From: Ruegeria pomeroyi
GTDB taxonomy: Bacteria; Pseudomonadota; Alphaproteobacteria; Rhodobacterales; Rhodobacteraceae
Assembly (NCBI RefSeq): GCF_021405525.1
Contig: NZ_JAGQAG010000001.1
Location: forward strand, 992,001 to 1,056,000
Length of the DNA: 64,000 nucleotides
Direction of reading: 5' to 3'
Below the pieces are notes generated by a model. The model made no database searches, was not told the origin of the DNA, and was given only the letters and a program-made list of their open reading frames with translations. Shown here in pieces: positions 53,794-64,000 of this stretch (position 1 is the stretch's first letter; each line of letters begins with the position of its first letter). The position numbers and the translations under genes are program-made.

Positions 53794-54756
53794 TTACTCG
53801 ACCGAGACTGTCGCCAGTGTCCGGTCGACCTCGACCCCTTTACGCAACAGGGATGCGGTGCCTTCATAGGTACCTGCGGGCCAGGACGGCCCCTTCAGGC
53901 GGCGTCCCGCCGCGCGAAAGAACTGTGCCTGAGCGCGGTCTAGGGTCATGTCCTGTTGCATCAGCTGTCCTCCGGGACCCTCGACCGTCAGCCGCAGGAT
54001 GTCACCTTTTTGCCCGCCAAACGCTAGGACAAAGAACACCAATGCGCCTGCGTCCCCGGGCAAACTGGCCCGGGTGGCGGTGCCGTCTTGTACCTGCGCA
54101 TATTCGGGAACCGCGTCGGCAAAGCCCGCGTCGATCAAGCCACTGGCCTCGTAAATGGGCGTTTCTCGCCAGAGGCTGCCCCCACTTGCATTACATTGCG
54201 CCGTATCACCGGTATCGAAGGGGTCGACCACCGCGCCGTTGTGGCGGACCGACAGATGCACATGAGGAAACTGGGCCTTGCCGCTGATCCCAACCTGTCC
54301 AAGGATGGCGCCACGCTCAACTCGGTCGCCCTTGCGCACCCTGACCGAACCTTTCTTGAGGTGGCAATACTGGGTTTCCCAGCCATCTTCGTGCCTTAGT
54401 ACCACGCCGTTTCCGCATTCACGGCCTTCGACCGCCGCCGCATTGTCAGGTCCATAGACACGATCCTCGACCCCGTCACGCAGGCCTGTCACGATACCGG
54501 GCGCCGAGGCCTGAACATCGACCCCTGCGCGCATATGCGCCAGCGTAGGGAGCGCGAAATCGGTGCCTTTGTGGCCGTCATAGCTGAGTCCACCGCAGGT
54601 GAAATCGCGCGCACCCTTTCCAGGATCGCGGTCGACATATTGCTGAATGTGACAGGATGCGCCCAGAGTACAGTCGATGGGCAGATCCAAAACGGGATCA
54701 CCCGCCGCGGGCAAGGCGGCGAGCGATAGAAGGAGCGTGAGCCCCGGGCGCATCAA
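53794..54756 (-). CDS. M23 family metallopeptidase (LytM-like)
   Basis: A 320-residue exported peptidase with a signal peptide (MMRPGLTLLLSLAALPAAG). The M23 domain has YDGHKGTDFALP (zinc His and Asp), QYCHLKKGSVRVRKGDRV and FPHVHLSVRHNG with the H-x-H zinc motif, so it is probably an active endopeptidase of peptidoglycan cross-links. An extra beta domain of about 120 residues follows. Its start overlaps the clpA stop by four bases, and its 3' end faces the OmpA-like gene three bases away. Confidence 0.9.
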   Translation of the reverse strand: MMRPGLTLLLSLAALPAAGDPVLDLPIDCTLGASCHIQQYVDRDPGKGARDFTCGGLSYDGHKGTDFALPTLAHMRAGVDVQASAPGIVTGLRDGVEDRVYGPDNAAAVEGRECGNGVVLRHEDGWETQYCHLKKGSVRVRKGDRVERGAILGQVGISGKAQFPHVHLSVRHNGAVVDPFDTGDTAQCNASGGSLWRETPIYEASGLIDAGFADAVPEYAQVQDGTATRASLPGDAGALVFFVLAFGGQKGDILRLTVEGPGGQLMQQDMTLDRAQAQFFRAAGRRLKGPSWPAGTYEGTASLLRKGVEVDRTLATVSVE

Positions 54757-57080
54757 TCTGCGGTCAGCAGGGGGGGCTTGTCGCCAGATATCCGCGGCCG
54801 GTCAGGGCCGTCGATCTGCAGCACCAGCTCACCGCCCTTGACGCCGACCCGGACCACACCGCCCTTGGCCAGCTTGCCAAACAGCAACTCTTCGGCAAGA
54901 GGCTTCTTGATGTGCTCCTGGATCACCCGGCCCAGCGGGCGGGCGCCCATCTTGTCGTCATAGCCCTTGTCGGCCAGCCATTCGGCGGCCTGCGGGGTCA
55001 GTTCGATATGCACATGGCGGTCCATCAACTGGGCCTCCAGTTGCAGCACGAACTTTTCGACCACCTGCAGGATGACCTCCTTGGGCAGCGGCGCAAACGA
55101 GATTACCGCGTCAAGACGGTTGCGGAACTCGGGCGTGAAGGTGCGCTCGATGGCGGCGGTATCCTCGCCCTCGCGCCGGTCGCGGCCAAAGCCGATGGCC
55201 GACTTGGCCTGTTCCGAGGCGCCCGCGTTCGAGGTCATGATCAGCACCACGTTGCGGAAATTCACCGTGCGCCCATTATGGTCGGTCAACTGGCCGTGAT
55301 CCATCACCTGCAACAGGATATTGTAGACATCCGGATGCGCCTTTTCGATCTCGTCCAGCAGCAGCACGCAATGGGGATGCTGGTCGACGCCGTCGGTCAG
55401 CAATCCGCCCTGGTCAAAGCCGACATAACCCGGAGGCGCGCCGATCAGGCGGCTGACGGCGTGTTTCTCCATGTATTCCGACATGTCGAAGCGCAGCAGT
55501 TCCACGCCCAGCGTCTCGGCAAGCTGCTTGGCCACCTCGGTCTTGCCGACACCGGTGGGACCGGCGAACAGGTAATTGCCGATGGGTTTTTCCGGCTCGC
55601 GCAGGCCCGCGCGGGCAAGCTTGATGGCGCTCGACAGCGCTTCGATCGCCTTGTCCTGGCCGAACACCACCCGTTTCAGGCTGGCTTCGAGATCTTTCAG
55701 AACCTCTGCGTCGTCCTTGGTGACGTTCTTGGGCGGTATGCGGGCGATCTTGGCCACCACGGCCTCGATCTCCTTGACGCCGATGGTCTTGCGCCGCTTG
55801 CTTTCGGCTACCAGATGCTGCGCCGCGCCGGCCTCGTCGATCACGTCGATCGCCTTGTCGGGCAGCTTGCGGTCGTTGATGTAGCGCGCGCTGAGTTCCA
55901 CCGCCGACTTGATCGCATCGGCGGTATAGCGGACCTCGTGATGTTCCTCGAAATAGGGTTTCAGCCCTTTCAGGATCTTGACGCTGTCCTCGACCGTGGG
56001 TTCGTTCACGTCGATCTTCTGGAACCGGCGGCTGAGCGCGCGGTCCTTCTCGAAATGCTGGCGGAACTCCTTGTAGGTGGTCGAGCCCATGGTGCGCAGC
56101 TTGCCGCCCTGCAACGCGGGTTTCAGCAGGTTCGAGGCATCCATCGCCCCGCCCGAGGTGGCCCCGGCACCGATCACGGTATGAATTTCGTCGATGAACA
56201 GCACCGCGTCGGGGTGATCCTCAAGTTCGGTCACCACCGCCTTGAGCCGTTCCTCGAAGTCGCCGCGATAGCGGGTGCCCGCAAGCAACGCCCCCATGTC
56301 GAGCGAATAGATCGTGGTCTTTGACAGCACCTCGGGAATGTCGCCGGCGACGATCTTGCGCGCCAGCCCCTCGGCGATGGCGGTCTTGCCCACGCCCGGA
56401 TCGCCCACCAGAAGCGGGTTGTTCTTGCGGCGGCGGCACAGGACCTGGATGCAGCGCTCGACCTCGTGGTCACGGCCGATCAGCGGGTCGATGTCGCCGG
56501 CGCGCGATTTGGCGTTCAGGTTGACGCAATACTTGGACAGCGCGCTTTCCTTCTGCTCGCCATCGCCCGTGGGCGCGCTCGAAGTCTCTTCCTCGCCATG
56601 TTCGGCGCCGGTCACCGGGCGGTTCTCGCCATAGGCGGGATCCTTGGCGACGCCATGGGCAATGAAATTGACCGCGTCATAACGGGTCATGTCCTGTTCC
56701 TGCAGGAAATAGGCGGCGTTCGATTCCCGTTCGGCAAAGATCGCCACCAGCACGTTGGCGCCAGTCACCTCGGTCCGGCCCGAGCTTTGCACATGGATCG
56801 CGGCGCGCTGGATCACACGCTGGAACGCGGCGGTCGGGACCGCCTCGGACCCGTCGATATCGGTGACGAGGTTCGACAGATCCTCGTCGATGAACTCCAC
56901 CAGAGTATCGCGCAGTTCCTTCAGGTCGACGCTGCACGCCTGCATCACCCGCACCGCGTCGGGTTCGTCCAGCAGCGCCAGCAGCAGATGCTCCAGCGTG
57001 GCGAATTCGTGGCGCCGTTCGTTTGCAGCCGCCAGGGCGGCATGAATGGCCTGCTCAAGTGTGCTCGAGAATGAAGGCAC
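54753..57080 (-). CDS. clpA: ATP-dependent Clp protease ATP-binding subunit ClpA
   Basis: The unfoldase that feeds proteins to ClpP. The 775 residues have an N-terminal Clp-N domain (FSSTLEQAIHAAL), a first AAA+ module with Walker A GDPGVGKTAIAEG, a second with GPTGVGKTEVAKQ, an IGF loop for ClpP docking (SAIGFGRD), and FTPEFRNRLDAVISF. GTG at 57080 matches the family start (VPSFSSTLEQ) and has AGAGGAG upstream; the 19 codons above it are leader. No clpS adaptor gene lies beside it, although clpS often precedes clpA. Confidence 0.96.
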   Translation of the reverse strand: MPSFSSTLEQAIHAALAAANERRHEFATLEHLLLALLDEPDAVRVMQACSVDLKELRDTLVEFIDEDLSNLVTDIDGSEAVPTAAFQRVIQRAAIHVQSSGRTEVTGANVLVAIFAERESNAAYFLQEQDMTRYDAVNFIAHGVAKDPAYGENRPVTGAEHGEEETSSAPTGDGEQKESALSKYCVNLNAKSRAGDIDPLIGRDHEVERCIQVLCRRRKNNPLLVGDPGVGKTAIAEGLARKIVAGDIPEVLSKTTIYSLDMGALLAGTRYRGDFEERLKAVVTELEDHPDAVLFIDEIHTVIGAGATSGGAMDASNLLKPALQGGKLRTMGSTTYKEFRQHFEKDRALSRRFQKIDVNEPTVEDSVKILKGLKPYFEEHHEVRYTADAIKSAVELSARYINDRKLPDKAIDVIDEAGAAQHLVAESKRRKTIGVKEIEAVVAKIARIPPKNVTKDDAEVLKDLEASLKRVVFGQDKAIEALSSAIKLARAGLREPEKPIGNYLFAGPTGVGKTEVAKQLAETLGVELLRFDMSEYMEKHAVSRLIGAPPGYVGFDQGGLLTDGVDQHPHCVLLLDEIEKAHPDVYNILLQVMDHGQLTDHNGRTVNFRNVVLIMTSNAGASEQAKSAIGFGRDRREGEDTAAIERTFTPEFRNRLDAVISFAPLPKEVILQVVEKFVLQLEAQLMDRHVHIELTPQAAEWLADKGYDDKMGARPLGRVIQEHIKKPLAEELLFGKLAKGGVVRVGVKGGELVLQIDGPDRPRISGDKPPLLTAD

Positions 57081-57254
57081 AGGCGTGCTCCTCTGTCTTG
57101 GGTCGGGAGGGGGCCGAGTAGCGGTCGGACCCCACATCCAACCATGTGCTCATAGTATTAGAGTTTGGTTGATGTGTGCGGCTCTTCAAGAGTTTTCTTG
57201 CGTTTGCCGCTCACATTTATGGTGACAGGTGGCGCGAATGTTGCATTTGCGGCA

Positions 57255-58022
57255 TCAGAACCGGTCCTTGCGGGCGCGGATTTCCGCAAAGACACGGGCG
57301 GGGTCTGCCCCTTGCATGCCCAGCTGGCTCTGGATACCGGGATCGGCTGCGCGCAGGAACGGGTTGGTGGCCTTTTCCAGCGACAGCAGGCTGGGAACGG
57401 TCGGACGCCCCTCGGCCCTCGCATGATCTATCTCGTCGGCGCGGGTTTTCAAGGCCGCATTGCCCGGATCGACGGTCAGCGCGAAACGGGCGTTCGACTG
57501 GGTGTATTCATGGCCGCTGCACACCAGGGTGTCGTCGGGCAGGGCGGCGAGTTTCGACAGGCTGGCCCACATCTGGTCCGGCGTGCCCTCGAACAGGCGG
57601 CCGCAGCCCAGCGCCATCAGGCTGTCGGCGGTAAACACCGCCTTGCCACTTGGCAGGTAAAAGGCGATGTGGCCCACAGTATGGCCGGAGACATCCAGAA
57701 TTTCGACCGAGGCGCCGCCAAGGTCGAACCGGTCGCCATCGGACAGGGCTAGGTCCAGAGGCGGTAAGCGATGGGTATCGGCCTCGGCCCCGATCACAGT
57801 GGGGGTGTAGCGGGTTCGCAGCGCCTCGAGCCCGTCGACATGGTCCCAGTGATGGTGGGTCAGCCAAACCTGGTCCAGCGACCATCCGCGCCGATCCAGC
57901 TCGGCCTGGATCGGGGCCGCCTCCGGCGCGTCGACCAGCGCTGTCTTGCCGCTTTCGGCGTCATGTACGAGATAGGCGTAATTGTCGTCGAGGCACGGGA
58001 CCGTCACGATCTCATGGGGCAT
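57255..58022 (-). CDS. gloB: Hydroxyacylglutathione hydrolase (glyoxalase II)
   Basis: Hydrolyses S-lactoylglutathione in methylglyoxal detoxification. The 255 residues have the metallo-beta-lactamase fold motif THHHWDHVDG, the second metal-ligand region DVSGHTVGHIAFYLP, SGHEYTQSNARFAL, and the glutathione-binding C-terminal domain (LLSLEKATNPFLR). The ATG at 58022 fits the family start (MPHEIVTVPCLDDNYAYLV). It is 61 bases from a divergent methyltransferase gene. Confidence 0.95.
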   Translation of the reverse strand: MPHEIVTVPCLDDNYAYLVHDAESGKTALVDAPEAAPIQAELDRRGWSLDQVWLTHHHWDHVDGLEALRTRYTPTVIGAEADTHRLPPLDLALSDGDRFDLGGASVEILDVSGHTVGHIAFYLPSGKAVFTADSLMALGCGRLFEGTPDQMWASLSKLAALPDDTLVCSGHEYTQSNARFALTVDPGNAALKTRADEIDHARAEGRPTVPSLLSLEKATNPFLRAADPGIQSQLGMQGADPARVFAEIRARKDRF

Positions 58023-58082
58023 GGTCTTTTGGCCTTTCGTTGTTAGACTGCCCCAGCCAAACAGATCGGGCGAGCGGCTGCA

Positions 58083-58817
58083 ATGCATCTGGACGTGCAG
58101 GACCTGAGGAATTTCTATTACCGCAGCACCTTGGGGCGGGCGGCGCAGGCCGCTGTGCGCGGCCGACTGCTGGAGATCTGGCCCGAGGCCAAGGGCCAGA
58201 CGGTCGCGGGCTTCGGCTTTGCGGTGCCGCTGCTCAGGCCATATCTGACCGAGGCGCGGCGGGTGATCGGCCTGATGCCCGGCCCGCAAGGGGTGATGCC
58301 CTGGCCCGCTGGTATGCCCAATGTCTCGGTCCTGTGCGAGGAGACGCTGTGGCCGATCGAGACCGGCCATGTGGACCGGTTGGTGGTGATGCACGGGCTT
58401 GAAACTTCGGAACATCCGACCCAGGTGCTGGATGAATGCTGGCGGGTGCTGGGGCCGGGGGGCAAGGCGATATTCGTGGTGCCCAATCGGGCCGGGCTGT
58501 GGTCACGTTCTGACAAGACGCCATTCGGCTTTGGCCGCCCCTATACGCTGGGCCAGCTGGAAACCCAGCTGCGTAAGCATCAGTTCCTGCCCGAATTCCA
58601 TTGTTCGGCCCTGTATCAGCCGCCTTCGTTCAAACGCTTCTGGCTGAAATCGGGCGCCCTGATCGAGCGGACGGGCACCCGGCTGCCCACCATCATGGCG
58701 GGTGGGGTGTTCATCGTCGAGGTTTCGAAACGGGTGCACCCGCCGCGCGGAAACCCGGCTCGCGACGCCACGCGCCGCCCGGTCAAGGCGCTGGACGGGT
58801 TATTGAAGCCGGCCTGA
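58083..58817 (+). CDS. Class I SAM methyltransferase-like protein
   Basis: A 244-residue protein with a methyltransferase domain of the Methyltransf_11 kind: [20 protein letters not shown], a changed motif I ([15 protein letters not shown]), [33 protein letters not shown]-like post-motif region, and [23 protein letters not shown]. Motif I lacks the usual D-x-G-x-G, so SAM binding may be altered. It is divergent from gloB, a pairing I recall in other alphaproteobacteria. Substrate unknown. Confidence 0.82.
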   Translation: MHLDVQDLRNFYYRSTLGRAAQAAVRGRLLEIWPEAKGQTVAGFGFAVPLLRPYLTEARRVIGLMPGPQGVMPWPAGMPNVSVLCEETLWPIETGHVDRLVVMHGLETSEHPTQVLDECWRVLGPGGKAIFVVPNRAGLWSRSDKTPFGFGRPYTLGQLETQLRKHQFLPEFHCSALYQPPSFKRFWLKSGALIERTGTRLPTIMAGGVFIVEVSKRVHPPRGNPARDATRRPVKALDGLLKPA

Positions 58818-58932
58818 TCAGGCCCCGGATGCGTCACAGGAATCGCGAAAAGCTGCAAACGGGTAACATTTTTCAAGCACTTAAGAGGGTCCAAAGGGTC
58901 GCAGTTCAGGTAACGCCTTGAAAACACATGAT

Positions 58933-58960
58933 TTGGTTACAAGGCCGTTATCGCTATACT
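58933..58960 (+). promoter_or_regulatory. Candidate promoter upstream of the ATP synthase operon
   Basis: TTGGTT (58933-58938) and TATACT (58955-58960) with a 16-base spacer, about 132 bases before atpH. The -10 is good, the -35 partial. The 275-base gap to the methyltransferase gene otherwise shows an open frame upstream of atpH that I reject as non-coding. Confidence 0.45.
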
Positions 58961-59091
58961 ATATTGCGACACTGGGACTGCTCTGCTACATCCCCCCTGA
59001 TTTTGATGACCTGCCGCCAGGGCGGGGTATCTTCACGCCCCCGGGGTCGCGCGCCACGCGCGTTCGGGGCCAAAATATCGGAAGGGTGGAC

Positions 59092-59652
59092 GTGTCCGAA
59101 CCAGCTTCGATTTCCGCAGGCATTGCTCAGCGCTATGCCACCGCGATTTTTGCGATCGCGCAAGACAACAATGACCTCAAGGGTCTGGAAACCGGCATCA
59201 ACGATCTGACCGCCGCCCTGGGTGACAGCGCCGATCTGCGCAGCCTGATCGCCTCGCCGCTGGTCTCGCGCGCCGATCAGGAGGCCGCGATCACCGCGGT
59301 TGCCAAAAAGATGAAACTGAATCCGGTTCTGGCCAACGCGCTGGGCCTGATGGCGCAGAAACGGCGTCTGTTCGTGCTGCCGCAACTGCTGAACGCGCTG
59401 CGCGACGCGCTGGCAGAGGCGCGCGGCGAAGTCACGGCAGAGGTCGCATCGGCCAAGGCGCTGACCAAGACCCAGATCGAAAAACTGACCAAGACGCTGA
59501 GCGAGCAGGTCGGCAAATCGGTCACCATCAATGCGACCGTGGATGAAAGCCTCATCGGCGGTCTTGTCGTCAAAGTTGGCTCGAAGATGATCGACAGCTC
59601 GATCCGCTCCAAGCTCAACTCCCTCCAGAATGCAATGAAAGAGGTCGGATAA
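59092..59652 (+). CDS. atpH: F1Fo ATP synthase subunit delta
   Basis: Links F1 to the peripheral stalk. The 186 residues begin at GTG (VSEPASISAGIAQRYA), preceded by GGAAGGG, with IAQRYATAIFAIAQ and the C-terminal TINATVDESLIGGLVVKVG signature. Upstream open codons to 58918 would add a non-conserved extension and are rejected. First gene of the F1 operon; atpA begins directly after its stop. Confidence 0.95.
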   Translation: MSEPASISAGIAQRYATAIFAIAQDNNDLKGLETGINDLTAALGDSADLRSLIASPLVSRADQEAAITAVAKKMKLNPVLANALGLMAQKRRLFVLPQLLNALRDALAEARGEVTAEVASAKALTKTQIEKLTKTLSEQVGKSVTINATVDESLIGGLVVKVGSKMIDSSIRSKLNSLQNAMKEVG

Positions 59653-61191
<1,539 letters not shown>

Positions 61192-61206
61192 GGAGAGAGT
61201 TGGGAC

Positions 61207-63526
<2,320 letters not shown>

Positions 63527-63538
63527 GGAGTATCCCTG

Positions 63539-63949
63539 ATGGCAAACACGATGCAATTCGACCTCGTCAGCCCGGAGCGCCGCCTCGCGTCGCTTCAGGT
63601 CAGCGCGGTCCAGATTCCCGGCGCGGACGGGGACATGACGGCGATGCCCGATCATGCCCCCACCATCACCACGCTGCGCCCCGGGGTGCTGAAGGTCGAA
63701 GGACCCGAAGGCACCAGCGAATACCTGGTCACGGGCGGCTTTGCCCAGATCGGCGCCGACACGCTGTCGGTGCTGGCCGAGAAAGCCATTCCGGTGACCG
63801 AGGTGACGCGGGCGCATCTGGACGAACTGATCGCCGAGGCGCGCAGCTCGCACGAGGCTGCCAAGGGGCAAGAGCATACCAGCGTCGTTGACGACGCAGC
63901 CAAGCTCTTGGCCGATATGGAGGCCTTGGGCACGCATATGGGGCTCTGA
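63539..63949 (+). CDS. atpC: F1Fo ATP synthase subunit epsilon
   Basis: The rotor subunit that can also inhibit ATP hydrolysis. The 136 residues have the beta-sandwich ([23 protein letters not shown] and PGVLKVEG) and a short C-terminal helical part ([16 protein letters not shown]). It is the last gene of the F1 operon; Fo genes are not here, in keeping with the split arrangement in alphaproteobacteria. Confidence 0.95.
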   Translation: MANTMQFDLVSPERRLASLQVSAVQIPGADGDMTAMPDHAPTITTLRPGVLKVEGPEGTSEYLVTGGFAQIGADTLSVLAEKAIPVTEVTRAHLDELIAEARSSHEAAKGQEHTSVVDDAAKLLADMEALGTHMGL

Positions 63950-63974
63950 GCCTCGCGAGCGCAGTCCAGAACAG

Positions 63975-64000
63975 GGGCCAGCCGGGCAACGGGCTGGCCC
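63975..64000 (+). terminator. Hairpin after atpC, probable terminator (cut by window end)
   Basis: Arms gggccagcc (63975-63983) and ggctggccc (63992-64000) pair perfectly around an eight-base loop, 26 bases after the atpC stop. Any T-run lies beyond the window. Confidence 0.65.

Noticed and set aside
57187-57200. Hairpin caaga-gttt-tcttg as a terminator of gloB
   Set aside because: Only a five-base AT-rich stem, with no following T-run on the minus strand.
58918-59091. N-terminal extension of atpH from an upstream ATG
   Set aside because: The added 58 residues do not look like subunit delta; the GTG at 59092 has a good ribosome site and fits the family start.

Overview
The window is high-GC, gene-dense bacterial chromosome, almost certainly from a marine Rhodobacteraceae (Roseobacter group, most like Ruegeria/Silicibacter). 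This rests on recognised proteins and gene order: the rpoZ-rsh-pdxJ-acpS-lepB-rnc run, a split ATP synthase with delta-alpha-gamma-beta-epsilon alone, a B12-dependent ribonucleotide reductase beside a genome that carries cobalamin genes, a BCCT transporter, and DUF1489, DUF2125, DUF3429 and DUF3726 type proteins. I see no rRNA, tRNA, CRISPR array, prophage or insertion sequence. No gap between genes exceeds 300 bases.

Layout. 1-3000: the 3' half of smc, then two small exported or membrane proteins of unknown role, one unusually AT-rich. 3007-6108 (minus): a lytic transglycosylase and two cobalamin-side-chain genes. 6294-9394: a lone atypical receiver protein, a glutathionyl-hydroquinone reductase, a small unknown protein and a MalY/PatB beta-lyase. 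9494-12401: three tandem peptide deformylase genes (the third with its catalytic Cys and Glu replaced) overlapping into fmt, then two small GlsB/YeaQ-like membrane proteins. 12468-16560 (minus): TRIC-like channel, rnhA, methyltransferase, DUF3429, ispH and a NYN-domain protein. 16698-24353 (plus): a long housekeeping run, folK, rpoZ, rsh, DUF2062, pdxJ, lysE-like, acpS, lepB, rnc and a META-domain gene, meeting recO tail to tail. 25152-27996: nrdJ and a divergent DUF1489 gene.

28000-36695 is the most interesting accessory region. A LysR regulator is divergent from five tightly packed genes (aldehyde dehydrogenase, M19 dipeptidase, a large protein I do not recognise, a DUF3726-like protein, an Ldh2-type oxidoreductase), followed by a BCCT betaine-type transporter. 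Two perfect dyads lie in the divergent promoter gap. It reads as an uptake and catabolism module for a zwitterionic amino- or imino-acid derivative, with two components of unknown function.

36786-45695 holds a MocR regulator with a divergent acetyltransferase, a stand-alone molybdopterin oxidoreductase, a Hint-domain protein, rpsD with its own promoter and terminator, rpiB, and an Lrp regulator divergent from a class V aminotransferase. 45762-57080 holds hisC-tyrC-extensin, a DUF2125 protein, a ChaC-like cyclotransferase, a MotA/ExbB-like plus MotB/OmpA-like pair with a very long coiled coil, an M23 peptidase and clpA. The window closes with gloB, a divergent methyltransferase and the F1 ATP synthase operon, ending in a hairpin at the last base.

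Start sites were chosen from ribosome binding sites, overlaps with the previous stop codon and recognised N-termini. Function calls rest on motif and family recognition by eye; no database search was run.
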